64,000 nt of DNA from Ottelia alismoides (GCA_037367405.1 JAZKJV010005543.1:1-64000), one strand, 5' to 3'. Shown: positions 8,601 to 19,454, counted from the first letter of the stretch. The notes: a model not told the origin generated them from the letters alone. Numbers and translations are program-made.

Positions 8601-11093
8601 GAGGAGATTGCTACACGAGTACCCACCTCTTGGAGGGTTTGTGTTGACTACAGGAGACTCAACCAAGCCACCAAGAAGGACCATTTCCCCCTGCCTTTTA
8701 TTGACCAGATCATTGAGAGACTGGCAGGGAAGAGCCATTATTGCTTCCTGGATGGGTACTCGGGCTACAACCAAGTGGCCATCGCTCCTGAGGATCAGGA
8801 GAAGACCACCTTTACCTGTCCCTTCGGCACATACGCTTTTCGACGCATGCCATTTGGGCTATGCAATGCCCCTGCGACTTTTCAGAGGTGCATGTTGTCG
8901 ATCTTCTCGGACATGGTAGGGGAGTGCCTAGAGGTCTTCATGGATGATTTCTCGATCTACGGCGACGGATTTGATTCTTGTCTTGACTGCCTAGATCGAG
9001 TACTTCAGCGATGTATTGAGTATCACTTGGTGCTATCTTGGGAGAAGAGTCACTTCATGGTGACTCAAGGGACGGTGCTTGGCCATATCATCTCCAACAG
9101 GGGCATGGAGGTTGATCCAGCCAAGGTTGATGTCATTAGGAAACTCACACCGCCGTCCAACCTGAGGCAGTTACGGTCATTTCTGGGGCACGTTGGATTT
9201 TATAGGAGATTTATTCATGATTTCAGCAGGATTGCCCGGCCGTTGACTGACCTCTTGACGAAAGACACCGAGTTCCTTGTCGATGACAAGTGTCTTTCAT
9301 CATTTGCTACTCTCCAGCAGTGTGTGATTGAGGCTCCTGTCCTCCAGCCACCTGATTGGTCTCTCCCATTCGAGATCATGACGGACGCCTCCGATTTTGC
9401 CGTAGGGGCAGTGCTGGGACAGAGGAGGGATGGAGTACCATTTGCTATACACTATGCTAGCCGCACATTGGATTCCGCCCAGCGGAATTATACAGTCACA
9501 GAGAAGGAGATGCTAGCCGTAGTGTTTGCCCTGGATAAGTTTAGATCATATATCATTGGATCTAGAGTGACTTTGTTTACAGATCACACCGCCATCAGGT
9601 ACCTCATGGCAAAGAAGGATGCCAAGGCCAGACTGACTAGATGGATCCTTCTACTCCAGGAGTTCGACATTGAGATTAAGGATAAGCCTGGAGTCAAGAA
9701 TGTGGTGGCGGATCACCTCTCCCGATTAGAGCAGCCTGAGGAGACTGAGCAGATTGATCCTATCAGAGATACCTTCCCAGATGAGGCGATCCTTGCTATC
9801 GCCTCACTCCCATGGTATGCCGATATTGTGAACTTTCTCGTTGCTGGGAAAGTCCCACAAGATTGGTCCAGGCAGAGGCTTGAGACCTTCCTAGCGAAGG
9901 CCAAGTCCTACCATTGGGAGGATCCCATCCTTTACCACGAAGGAGGGGATAGCGTCTGGCGTCGGTGTATTCCTCAGGAGGAACACCATAGCGTCCTCAC
10001 TTACTGCCACAAGCTTGAGGCAGGAGGACATCATTCTGGGAGGAGAACGGCACAGAAAGTGCTCCAATCCGGTTTGTGGTGGCCTACCCTCTTCAAGGAC
10101 TCAGATGAGTTTGTGAAGAGGTGTACTGACTGTCAGAGGATGGGCACTTGTGGACAGCGTGATATGATGCCGATGCAGCCCATTCACTTCTGTGAGGTTT
10201 TTGACGCATGGGGCATCGATTTCATGGGTCCATTCCCTAAGAGTCAGGGATTTGAGTACATTCTGTTGGCCGTGGATTATGTGAGTCGTTGGGTGGAGGC
10301 TATCCCCGCCCGAGCCGCTGATGCGAGGACAGTTTGCAAATTTTTGAGGAAGCATATCATCACGCGGTTCGGGGTTCCACGAGTTCTTATTTCTGATGGG
10401 GGATCTCACTTCATCAACGACCAGGTGAAGGCACTTGCTAGCGAGTTCGGCATAGATCATCGTGTTGCTACACCATACCATCCACAGACGAATGGTCTAG
10501 CCGAAGTGTCGAATAGGGAGATCAAGACTATTCTGCAGAAAGTCGTCCGCCCTGACCGAAAGGATTGGTCACAGCTATTGGACTCGATCTTGTGGGCATA
10601 TAGGACGTCTTTCAAGACACCTTTGGGCACATCTCCCTTTCGCCTCGTATATGGCAAACCCTGTCACCTACCAGTTGAGCTGAGGCACAAGTCACTCTGG
10701 GCAGTTACAGACATTCTTATGGATCCAGATGGTATAGGAGACCAGAGGAGGGCAGAGCTAGCTGCCCTGGAGGAGCTTAGAGATTCAGCTTTCTCAAGCA
10801 GCCTACATTATAAGGAGAGAGTCAAGGAGTGGCATGATTCTCATATCAGCCACAAGCATTTTGAGATTGGACAGAGAGTATGGCTGTTTGATGCGAGGCT
10901 TAGATTATTTCCAGGGAAGCTACAGAGCAAATGGAAAGGACCTTATCTGGTTCGGAAGGTACACGACAACGGTAGCATCGACATATCTGAGTTGTCTTCT
11001 GAGAGTACCTTCCGAGTGAACGGCCAGCGGCTCAAGCCATTTCTAGATCATGAGCCGCGGGTCGTTGATATTGCCCCTATTCATTTTGCGTGA
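5661..11093 (+). CDS. pol: Athila A Gag C-terminus/Pol polyprotein: protease, RT, RNase H, integrase
   Basis: An uninterrupted 1810-residue frame. The first 16 residues (5661-5708) are tail of the solo LTR; authentic element sequence starts at 5714. A Gln/Pro-rich region (about 20-190) continues Gag, then an acidic spacer has GTEA-type repeats (about 290-360). Protease has the LLDSGSS active site (D537). A second acidic linker repeats SGGADATLF (about 735-765). RT carries FMDD at 1093-1096, RNase H TDASD with D1242, then the integrase zinc-binding HHCC (from about 1442) and the catalytic triad D1520, D1579, E1615 (D-D35-E). There is no chromodomain and no env-like frame follows. All catalytic residues seen are intact, so the element looks young and could supply enzymes in trans. 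Its normal start through gag is blocked. Confidence 0.93.
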   Translation: MDINLTGLTKGAGSLSQPRQVHLVQAEPYQQPQPTYQSPPSPEMQMVVYQPDQPLAVLPPAPLDAEPLMDVNGIWYDRPQPGIRRDHPGFRWGSGGAQPQQQPSGQGGQYSQQRDHHQPQQQPPAYQQQSAYGPRPYQQQGQPWRREQQAHQGYQHQQQPPSYPSHPQQFQQPHPQRGHPSGSHESPALDDIARLLTDQQATFRREMDEFRQEMRDLVRGKAAIPAQIEPNPNSLKRKSEQVVPTESATPSDPFDDTSSDLFDADFVTLRSGRTPAGGGASSEHHPEAPQEEEESGTETAPDDDGGTEATKDADPTGGTEAATSPELGGGTDSTHAAEPARGTDAARRLPSAAAEQPARGGTEATGVCRERSDVFPRVHVSQNSAMNKGKGLLSSGPTVVHDVCVDPVLEPSRPFPSPSSVKDPVIPFPRALQMGKGKKNDPKKRELEEFSQSMIDRFHIQLTLQEALQHIPLLQRYLRERTTVRRRRRNHTSEIHVLTKATCFAIQNRLPAKRPDAGAPYVRCQISEQWFDRTLLDSGSSINHLPAALLDRFELGTLRQSRTVLQFADRSVKRPKGLLRDVIITIQGLQFPVDFVVLDMEIPESVTDTPIILGRLFLATAKAVTDHDSGKVYFRVQGESIQIETVEDYRARFRSRSDASTDSEQLTDAEPDIHQDCDFVITDDEEAWADLETQTTLSLSDTADAEMTTEESLESTDLVQDTIAAAEPVLDCSTMICDGGADATLFSGGADATLFSGGADATVSDADPSDSESDWADCYDQMPDLSSAEPRDEEEADAEQSRDSTVEQLSPDPVCESTLSLSQADLADLAAFTQFLPQPDLPAPSIPELKPLPTSLKYRFLAGDPEMYPVIISAELTGEQESRLMGVLEKNRKAIGWSVADLHGISPSVCSHHIYLEDGAKPSREFQRRLNPNLREVVMKEISKWWGAGFIYPISDSKWVSPLHVVPKKTGITTVISESGEEIATRVPTSWRVCVDYRRLNQATKKDHFPLPFIDQIIERLAGKSHYCFLDGYSGYNQVAIAPEDQEKTTFTCPFGTYAFRRMPFGLCNAPATFQRCMLSIFSDMVGECLEVFMDDFSIYGDGFDSCLDCLDRVLQRCIEYHLVLSWEKSHFMVTQGTVLGHIISNRGMEVDPAKVDVIRKLTPPSNLRQLRSFLGHVGFYRRFIHDFSRIARPLTDLLTKDTEFLVDDKCLSSFATLQQCVIEAPVLQPPDWSLPFEIMTDASDFAVGAVLGQRRDGVPFAIHYASRTLDSAQRNYTVTEKEMLAVVFALDKFRSYIIGSRVTLFTDHTAIRYLMAKKDAKARLTRWILLLQEFDIEIKDKPGVKNVVADHLSRLEQPEETEQIDPIRDTFPDEAILAIASLPWYADIVNFLVAGKVPQDWSRQRLETFLAKAKSYHWEDPILYHEGGDSVWRRCIPQEEHHSVLTYCHKLEAGGHHSGRRTAQKVLQSGLWWPTLFKDSDEFVKRCTDCQRMGTCGQRDMMPMQPIHFCEVFDAWGIDFMGPFPKSQGFEYILLAVDYVSRWVEAIPARAADARTVCKFLRKHIITRFGVPRVLISDGGSHFINDQVKALASEFGIDHRVATPYHPQTNGLAEVSNREIKTILQKVVRPDRKDWSQLLDSILWAYRTSFKTPLGTSPFRLVYGKPCHLPVELRHKSLWAVTDILMDPDGIGDQRRAELAALEELRDSAFSSSLHYKERVKEWHDSHISHKHFEIGQRVWLFDARLRLFPGKLQSKWKGPYLVRKVHDNGSIDISELSSESTFRVNGQRLKPFLDHEPRVVDIAPIHFA
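5709..5713. repeat. Target-site duplication CAGCC, right copy
   Basis: This is the right copy of the duplication at 2243-2247. The next base, T5714, completes the codon CCT, so the frame of gag continues directly into pol once the solo LTR is removed. Confidence 0.9.
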
Positions 11094-11224
11094 GATGTGG
11101 TCTTTGACTCACATCTAATGCATCTCACGCATGAGTTTCACTGATCTTCCGCTGTACATAGATCCAGATGTCCATATCACCACATTCCTTAGTCCCACAT
11201 CCCTTTCTTCATCTTATGATTATG

Positions 11225-11573
11225 CTATACTTAGGGTGCACTTTACCCTAAGTATAGGGGGGATGTGAGACATTTTGGGTATTTCTTTTGTTTCCGTCTA
11301 CCCCTGTTTTGCTGCCTATACTTAGGGGCATTTTACCCTAAGTATAGGGGGGGTAGACCCTGTACATCCTCCACTCGGTTTTCCCTTCGTGTACAGCCTG
11401 CTATACTTAGGATTACTTGATCCTAAGTATAGGGGGAAGACCCGAGTCCCTCTTGACTTTTCATTTTCCTTTTGTATAGCCTTCCTTTTCACTTCCCTAT
11501 ACAAAGCACGAGTTATGTCTTCTTCATCGCTCTTGACTCTGAGGACATCGTTCGAGCTAAGTATAGGGGGGTG
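11225..11573 (+). repeat. Array of hairpins ending in polypurine-tract-like G runs
   Basis: Three perfect hairpins and one half-copy share a unit. CTATACTTAGGG pairs 11225-11236 with 11246-11257; CCTATACTTAGGG pairs 11315-11327 with 11336-11348; CTATACTTAGGA pairs 11401-11412 with 11421-11432. A lone right arm, CTAAGTATAGGGGGG, lies at 11557-11571. Each right arm runs into a G run, so each repeats the real polypurine tract (GTATAGGGGGG at 13171-13181). They may act as additional plus-strand primer sites or be amplified copies of the real tract. Confidence 0.8.
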
Positions 11574-13160
11574 TGTATATATTTCATATATACTTTAGCC
11601 ATAACTCGTACTTTGTGTGAGTGTGTTAATAAATAAAAATGGCTAAAAACCACAAAAATTAAAAAAATTTTCATGTACATAATCTTCTTTTATTTGCACA
11701 TACATAGCTAGTGTACAAATTATTTTTGTAAAAATGATTTCAAAAATCTTTTGTGTGTAAAGCTTGTGTAAATATTTTTGTATCAAAATTATGTATATAG
11801 TACAAAATTTTTCCAAAATGTTTTGAAAAATCAAAAGTTTGCAAAAATCTTGTGTAAATGTGTGTAAATACCTTTTTGCAAAACTTGCACTTCATGCATC
11901 ATCATTCATGATTTCAAAACATTTTTCAAAAATTTTGCATGATTGTAAAATAGTGTGTAAATATGCATCTTTTTGTACATATGTATATAGTTTTTCTTGG
12001 ATGATAGTTGACATTTAAACTAAGCCTGGAATCAAATTGAGAAATGGAGCTTGATTAAGATCTTAATCCACCTAATTTCTAAGAGGAACCTTATAGGGCT
12101 TAGGTTTAAGGCTTTTCAGGTCCAGGGTGACTTAATTCTTTGAGTCCACTAGGCTATGATCACATGTCATCTCAATGAGCCTAAGTAGAGCACTTAACAA
12201 CAACACATGACTCATATAGATTATGGCTTTACTTGGACAACCGCACTATGCACCGAGCTCTCTACGGATGAGATGGTGAGGAGGCAGTCTTCCTTGGCTT
12301 GGGGTAGCATATGAGGGTAGTACTTCTAGGCGGAACCTCTCTTCTTCATTTAGTGAAGGAAGTGCGTCTCAACTTGGTCTGGTTGCCATGAAGTCTAACG
12401 ACGGGAGTTGTGGGTTGCAATAAAGCTTCAAAAGAGGGATAGTCTACTGGCTCAAGAGGAAAAACTCCTTGTATATATGCTGCACATGTACATGTTGTAT
12501 AGATGCACTCGAAAAAAAAAATGCAAAAAGAAAAGAACTCCAAAAAAGTGGTGGGTCTGAGAGAAAATGATAATCCCACCGGAGTATGTATATAAGTGCA
12601 ATAAGCAAAGCTTGGTTTCATGATCCACCTGTTGTAGCTTGCAGCAGGGAGACTTGGCTACACTGGTCAAGCTCCCAAGGGTACTTGGCTACACTGGCCT
12701 TGACCCATTCTCTTCTTCCCCCTCTTCTTGAGCCGGTTGTACTTGAACTTAGAAGGGAATACCCCGCTCCTCGAGGAAAGAGTGGCCAGATTGAGGTCAT
12801 AGAGTTACCTTGTTAGGGAGGGTTGTCAAGTTGCCATTTCTGAGGTGGAGAGCTTAGACCTCACTTTCACAGGACAAGAAAAGATTCATGGTCTTCAGGG
12901 TTTGTGATTGATGACTTGTTCTGATCTGGAGCATTGAGGAGTCTTGGTTATAGGATAGTGGAACTTAGAGGCTGTTAGGTTTTAAGCTTAAGTCTGAATA
13001 AGGTTCCGACACATTGATAATCCAAAGATCTGATTGAGCTCCATACCTCAATTTAATGAAGGCAAGTTTAATAATCAACCTTGATCCATGTACATTCTCT
13101 TTTTCTTTTTCTTTCTTTCTTTTTCACTTCTTTTTCAAATAAGTGTTTGCTAAGGGACTA

Positions 13161-13181
13161 GCAAAGTATAGTATAGGGGGG
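13161..13181 (+). other. Polypurine tract of Athila A
   Basis: A purine-rich stretch ending AGTATAGGGGGG lies directly before the TG of the 3' LTR. It is where plus-strand DNA synthesis is primed in LTR retrotransposons. Athila D has the equivalent in reverse (62611-62624). Confidence 0.75.
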
Positions 13182-16100
13182 TGATGAATACCCATTCATC
13201 ACTCTTTATTCTTATATTTTAGCTACAAAAACCTATGCAAATGCATGTAGATATGTGTAAATAGGAAAAGTTAGCAAAAGCATGCATGTTTGTAAATATA
13301 GATAATTAGCATGTTTTTGTGCAAAAATAAAAGAATAAAGATGAAAAAGAAAAAGAGGGAAATATTTAGAAGAAATATTGAGCAACCTAACCCAAGGGAG
13401 GGCTCAGCATGGGCCTGACCGCATAAAAACAAAAGTAGAGAGAGATAGGGGCTCATATGTATATATTTGTAAATAAATAAAATTATATATTTTCCTCAAC
13501 CAAAAATATGTTGTAAATATTTGTAAATATTTATGAAGTATAAAAACAAAACAAAAAGATAAAAATCAAAAATTCAAAAAGAACTCTTCACCTTGTACAA
13601 AGACCATCATCCTCATCTATTTCACCTTGTAGATAACTCTATTTATGTTCAAAACTTTTTGTAAATATTCTATGTATATATTGTAAATAAACTAAATAAA
13701 AAAGAAACAAAACAAAAATCAAATAAAAATTACAAAATTAAAAATACAAAAACATATTGTACATATGCCATGTATATAGTGTATATATCTATTTATTTCA
13801 CCTATGTATATAAATAATAAAAATATAATAAAAATAGCCTTTTATTCCTCATTTTATCCTATAAATAAATAAAATATAAAATAGGAATAAAAATGCATAA
13901 AAATAACTAATTAAAAATCAAAAATTAAAAATCATATATTGTATATATACCTATGTATAGACCTACATTGTAAATACCTTATTTTTATTTCCAAAAATTA
14001 ATTAAAAATCACAAAAAAAATAGGAAAAATTAAAACAAAAATATTTTGTGTTTTAAGTTTTTGAAAATTCGGCCATTTAAAGGCCCAAAAAATTCAAATA
14101 AAAACTCAATAATTGGCGACTCCTGATTGGTCCACGGGGGATGTTGACCCCCGGTCAACTCCCCCCGCGGACCTTCCCCTTTCGCGGATCGGGCTGTCGA
14201 CCCGATTTCCTTGATTTTTCCCAGCTCGATCCGCCTGCCAATCGTGTAAACCCCGGGTCCTAATCCTTCTGCGTACATCCGAGATCCTCGCCCGGAGGTT
14301 TGCATGGGGATCCGCGCTCCGAGCTTCACGCCCGACTCTGATCTAGCCGGACCCCTAGCACTATATAGCCTGAGCTCAGCCGCCTCCTCTTTCCATCTTT
14401 GGCTCCCTACCTTCACTCCCGTGACCTCCATCGTAACCACCGAGGTGACAGCTCGCGTTGGCCCTTGTTGCAGCGAGGAGAAGGTGGCCGGTCACTGATC
14501 CGGCAGCTTCACGCCGCCGTGCTCCGCCACTCGACCGGAGCTCGAGCCTCAGGCAGTGACGACCTTCGAGGCGACGACCCGGAGCTAGCCAAGCTCCAGC
14601 ATAGTCTTCCGCATCACCCAGGTATCCATTTAGCTCGCCCATTTAGTGTAATTTTTCATTTCCCCCAAATCGCATCTCTGCCGTGTTCCTCTGATTCCGG
14701 CCAAATCGAGTACCATTTCGATCATCGGGACACACCATCATCTTCGCCATCCACCCACGCACGTTCTGCGCCCACTCATTCAACCCAGCTCGCCCCGGAG
14801 CTGGGAGTCGAGCTCCCCCATCCTCCGCTCGCCGGAGCTCATTCGCCCCGACGCCCCGTTCACCCTCACGCCGCTTCCTTGGGTCGAGGCACTTTGCCCT
14901 CGACCCGCGAAGCTTCTGGTACATCTTGCAGGTCAGAAGGAGGGCATCTGAGCCCCCCTCACATCAGGTCCAGGAGCTCACCGCCGCCGAGCTCGCCGGA
15001 GCCCCTCCAGGGCTCGGGTGGGCCATCGGAGGCTACCACCAGCCGCGGGGCATCACCGCGGATCTTCTCCGATCATCAGGAGCAGCTGAGGAGGTCTACA
15101 GCTCACGCACGAGGCCGGCGAAGCTCGCCGGCTGAGTGTTCTTCCACCATCCTCCAGCACCGTCCGATCAGCCTCCGCTCCCAGTTTTGATCTTGATCGT
15201 CCGTTCTTCGAGGAGCAGCAGCCGTTGATTGATTCGAGGCGTCATCCGGACCGTCAGAGCAGAGGAGAGAAGGTGCAGCACCTGAACCGTTCGATCTCCC
15301 ACGTGTCTCCCTCTGGACCGTCGATAGCACACGTGCTGCAGAAGAGAAGAGGCGCCAGGCACCTGAGCCGTCCGATTCGCCACGCGTCCGCCATCGAGCC
15401 GTCGACGAATAAAGGGGTAAATTACTTAGGCCCCCTCGTAGTTTGAGTCTTTTATTTATAGTCCTGTAAATATTTTAGTCCTTTTATTTACGTAGGGTAA
15501 ATTGCAACTGGGACCTCGTGCTTGTTTAGTTTCGCTTTTATGCCCCTGTGTATGTGATCTCACGTGCGTCGCCACGTGCTTGTTTGGGATATTTGCGCCT
15601 TTTATCCTGTAGTTCTGTCGGGTTAGTGAATGAATGATAACTTTTTGGTAATTGCATTTATGCCCCTGTGAGCATTTTATTCACGCATGTGCGGATTTTA
15701 GTGGGATTTTTGCATCCAAGCCCCTGGACTTTTGGTACGAGTTACCAAAAGGTCCAGGAACTTGGTTTTTATTACCAAAAGGCCCCTGAGTGCCCTAGGC
15801 ATGCGCCACGCGCGTGTTTAGCTGGGATTTTTGCACCTTGGCCCCCAGCCTTGCGGGTATTTGCACTTACGTCCCTGTGCACAGTGCCCCCTCTTTGATT
15901 TTTGAATAAATATCAAACCACCTCCAAATTCGATGAAAATTTGACACATGGCTCCTGCCATGTTGTTGGATTTTTGAGAATTTTTGAGGACATTTTTTAT
16001 TTCATTTAGTATTTTTAAAAATTCAAAAACATCCTTTTTAGCTACTGTCTAGGTTTAAAAATACCAAAAAAATATAAAAACACCTTCAAAAATTCCAAAA

Positions 16101-16844
16101 AATTTAGTTACTGTTTCTTGTGTGTTGTTTGATTTTCCAGCCAATTTTGGCTCTTTTTCATTGCTTAAAAACCCTAAAAATCTAAAAACCCCTAAAAACT
16201 CATAAAAATTATAATAAATAATATAAAAATCCAAAAACAATAATTTAGGTGCCCAAATTTTCCTTATTCTTTCTAGAGTACAGGAAAATTACCTCCAGGG
16301 CTTGTTGAGATCCATAAATATTTTATTTTTGGGTTTCAAGCCTTGCTGGACAGTACCTAGGCCTTTGAGCACTGTTTGATTTTTATAAAATAAAATATAC
16401 ATTAGAAAAATACCAAAAATTCACCAAAAACACTTAAAAACCTAAAAAACATAAAAACAATTTTTCTTCAATTTTTGCTTAATTTTTGGTGCGTTAAATA
16501 AATTGCTTAAGTTGGCTTGATTTTACTTTCTTTTATTTTCTTTATAATTTTAAAATCCAAAAAAAATATAAAAATTATTAAAAACCATTAAAAATCCTTG
16601 TTTTTCATTTTATTTTCTTTTTACTACTTCGTAGGCCCTAGGCCAACCCGTGCTCCTTGTGTTCGACCCTGGGAGCTATACCAGGTTAATCTTATAGCTA
16701 GACCGCTCGCTTTCGTGCTTGATTATTTTTATCTGTTTGAGTGGTTGATTTTTCTTGATACACCTATCCTCTGAGATCCGGGTCGCAACGACCCTTGTTT
16801 CATTACCTTCACCCGGTTCTTGAGGGTCTTTTAGGTGGTCATCA
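13182..16844 (+). mobile_element. 3' LTR of Athila A
   Basis: The LTR starts TGATGAATACCCATTCATCA, an inverted repeat shared by the LTRs of the window, directly after the polypurine tract. It contains an AT-rich U3 (13.2-14.1 kb), a GC-rich promoter with a TATA box at 14362, and an AT-rich U5. Near 16655 it carries the recurrent 'gtgttcgaccctgggag' motif. I place the end at GGTGGTCATCA (16844) because sequence from about 16850 aligns with the R-U5 part of another LTR. The end could be a few bases off. The predicted duplication copy after it is GCTGT. Confidence 0.65.
14362..14368 (+). promoter_or_regulatory. TATA box of the Athila A LTR
   Basis: TATATAG sits in a GC-rich context about 1.18 kb into the LTR, matching the relative position of the TATA box in the solo LTR (3508) and in LTR C. 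Confidence 0.5.
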
Positions 16845-17775
16845 GCTGTCGAAGCACCAGAGCCCTCCGAGCCTCCTCCAAGCCTACGTGCCAGCCGAGC
16901 CTCGCCCTGTACGTGCTAGTCACGTGCAGGCTGGGGATATTTACATGGAGGTCCCCAGAATTTCTTCAATTTGCAACCAGATCCAATTAGCACGTGCCAC
17001 TGACGCGTGCCTGGGGTAATTTGCACCTGACCCCCTACGGGTTTTAATAATTGCAAATATACCCCCGCACGTATGGGTAATTTACAGGGAAGGCCTCGTG
17101 ACTTTTGCTATTTACATTTTAGTTCTTCCAGGGACTTGTTTGTTTTTTATTTTCATGTTTTTCTTGCATTTATGCCCCCGGTTTCCTTTGTTAATAACTT
17201 GAGCATGCGAGCTCAGTTTCAGTTGATTTTGATCTCATTTTGAAGCTAGTTTCAATCTTTTTCTAATGTCAAGGTTATTGTTCTGTTCTAACACTTAAAT
17301 TATTTTATTGATTAAATCTAATTACGTAGTGTCATTTATTCATTGATTTTCATGCCGTTAAGTAGCTTGTCAATGGAAATGGCTTTATGACCTTTTTCTG
17401 AAATTGACCACCATTTATTGCTCGTTGATTCTGTATAAATTGGGCATAATTGCATTGTTCTAATATTGCATTTCTTTGCATGATGAAAAGCAAATAAAAA
17501 ATGCATATCTTCATGATTATTTTTGCATCGTGTCTTCATATGTGTAATGTCCTATGAATTTCTCATTCAACGCTTAATTGGAGTAATAAGAGCCTAGATA
17601 TTTACTTAAGAGGCTCGTGTACCTTAGTTCGACCTTGAGCTTGCCAAGTAAAATATAAATCGACCGCTTTATTTTGATTGATTATTTTAAAATCAAGCAA
17701 TCTTTGACACATCCGATTTGGCCGACTGCAACGCACTAAAACGACTTATTAAGAGGTCGGATTTGCAAATCGTCA
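16845..17775 (+). mobile_element. Remnant of an older Athila LTR (B)
   Basis: This piece aligns with the R-U5 half of the solo LTR (about 4500-5708). It shares GAGCCTCC blocks, alternating 'ggaggtcccc / atttgca' blocks, the 'agttcgaccttgagcttgccaagtaaaat' stretch and the 'cgactgcaacg' block. It ends TCGTCA at 17775, as LTR C does (57392). Copia 1 internal sequence begins immediately after. The best reading is that Athila B inserted into copia 1 and Athila A later inserted into B's 3' LTR. Confidence 0.55.
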
Positions 17776-18286
17776 GAGATGCCTGTCCGAAGTGACAGAT
17801 CCTGCATACAAGCCATTTGGATCGGGCTCTTGCTTCTCGAAAAAGTAAGGACGTATGCGTAGTGATCCCAATGTAGGATCCTTATATTATTGGGGCCATA
17901 TTGGATTGCGCATAGTGAATTGTATTCTTGTTGATGGTTGGTTTAATTAACAACGGGTCAACATCACCTTAGGGGTGGTGGGCCCGGGTGTTAAAGACCG
18001 GATTGGGAAATGCAAGTTGGACTTGCAAGGCGGAGTGTGTTCCCGCTTCTCTTTATCGGAGTTACAGTTTCTCATATTATGGGGATGTGACAAAGGTAAA
18101 GAGGAGATCCTAATTCTTGCTAGAGATATAGCGGTAAGTATACCTCTTGCTTTGAAAGTGATTAAGGAAATGGAATTTCAAAGTTGAAAAAGAAAAACTA
18201 ATTTGATTAAAAATTCCTTAATCAATTTTTTATTAAATATATAATTATTTATATGTTCCAATATAGTGCATTCTTAATTTCAGACA

Positions 18287-18936
18287 ATGAAGTTCATGAA
18301 CCCCCTTAGCAGGCTTCTGGAGGTCAATTAATTGACCGGACCAAATTATTCGGATTGGATCCGAAATTTGGATCTTGTTCTTTCGCTAGAGAGCATATCT
18401 TATGTGTTGTCAAAGAAATTATACACAGACCCAAGACTCCGAAGGAAATCAAATATAATGAAAAATATGAGGAAGATCATAATCTGGCGAGATGTTACAT
18501 TCTGGGTTCATTGTCCAATGTACTGCAATATCAACATGTGGAAATGGCCACTTGCCATGATATTATGACAAATCTGAGGGAAATGTTTGGTGATGTAAAC
18601 CACACACAACGTTATAATATAATGAGAGATCTTATTTACTGCAAAATGCAGGAGGGGGCCTCTGTCAGAGAACATGTACTCAAAATGTTTGGGTACCTTT
18701 CTAAATTGGAAACCCTAGGAGATGACATGGACGCAGACATGCAAGCTGACTTCATTCTGTGGTCACTCCCTAAGTCTTTCAACAACTTTGTTATCACGTT
18801 TCACATGAGTAAAGGTTATTTTTCTAATGCCGGACTATTGGTTGCATTAAAGTCTGTTGAAGACGTAATGAGGAAGGATGGCCCCTTTGGTAGTGCAATG
18901 GTTGCACAAGCCATAGGAAAGCACGGTCGGAAGTAA
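18287..18936 (+). pseudogene. Copia 1 gag remnant
   Basis: The frame begins MKFMNPLSRLLEVN at ATG 18287, hits TAA where the family has the Lys of 'NKLTGPNY', and resumes LTGPNYSDWIRNLDLVL. It then shifts frame near 18390 into a 190-residue stretch of the UBN2-type copia Gag, ending HGRK-stop at 18936. Downstream, a degraded zinc knuckle (KKPGHWKRNC, near 19050) has lost its first cysteines. Confidence 0.8.
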
Positions 18937-19027
18937 GGTTCTCGGAAGGGCCCGGCCCAGAAGAGAAAGAAGAAGAGTCAAGGTATTGGCTCATCTTCCA
19001 GTGCATCCACTTTGATAGCATCGAAGA

Positions 19028-19452
19028 AAATCGACGTTTGACACCACTACAAGAAGCCGGGGCATTGGAAGCGCAATTGTCTGGAATACCTGAAGTCTAC
19101 CAACAAAGGTAAAGCCCCTGCAGGTATGAAATCTACTTTCATCATTGAAACCAGTTTTCTCGCTGGACGAGAAAGAAATTGGGTTGTTGATCCTGGTGCT
19201 TCTATTCATTTATGCAATCTGTTGCATCTATTTCAAGAAACTAAGAATCTCGAAGAAGGGGAGATAGTCATCCAGATGGAATCCGATGCAAGTGTTGCAG
19301 TAGTCATCGTCGGGACCTGTCGACTATCGTTATCTAGTGGAAGAGTCCTAGTACTTAAAGAATGTCTTTATGTACCTGAAGTCAGAAGGAATCTAATATC
19401 TGTATCTAAGCTTTTTAGAAGTGGATATTCATTCCTTTCTATAATAAATTAG
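19028..19452 (+). pseudogene. Copia 1 protease remnant
   Basis: The segment WVVDPGASIHLC is the copia protease active-site region; the usual D-S-G is changed to D-P-G. The flanking LKECLYVPEVRRNLISVSKL is also typical of the family. The frame ends at a stop near 19452. Confidence 0.75.
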
Positions 19453-19454
19453 TC

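Larger units (their letters stand above)
11094..13181 (+). other. Athila A non-coding 3' region
   Basis: About 2.1 kb lies between the pol stop and the 3' LTR. In some Athila elements this place holds an env-like frame; none is seen here. The first 0.5 kb has polypurine hairpins, followed by an AT-rich part (11.6-12.0 kb). The 12.2-13.15 kb part is homologous, in opposite orientation, to 62.6-63.6 kb of Athila D, including 'ctcgaggaa' and 'gctaagggactagcaaag' blocks. The region ends in the polypurine tract. Confidence 0.75.
1..16844 (+). mobile_element. Athila-type Ty3/gypsy retrotransposon A (5' end off the left edge)
   Basis: This is a long LTR retrotransposon of the Athila lineage. In order it shows a non-coding leader, gag, a protease-RT-RNase H-integrase polyprotein, a 2-kb non-coding 3' region, a polypurine tract, and a 3' LTR starting TG at 13182. 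The RT block matches Athila-type wording (conserved DGYSGYNQ, FMDDFS) and the integrase has no chromodomain. The 5' LTR and primer-binding site are not in the window. By alignment with the leader of Athila C at 57.4-58.8 kb, the primer site should lie about 0.5 kb left of base 1. The coding frame is broken by a TGA at 2189 and by a solo LTR at 2248-5708. The right LTR end is inferred, not proven by a duplication. Confidence 0.85.

Noticed and set aside
11094..13181. Env-like third gene of Athila
   Set aside because: No open frame of useful length with signal peptide or membrane segments between pol and the 3' LTR.
14399..15190. 263-codon open frame in LTR A
   Set aside because: GC-rich promoter/R part of the LTR, low-complexity Ser/Pro/His composition, no family match, not kept in LTR D or the solo LTR.
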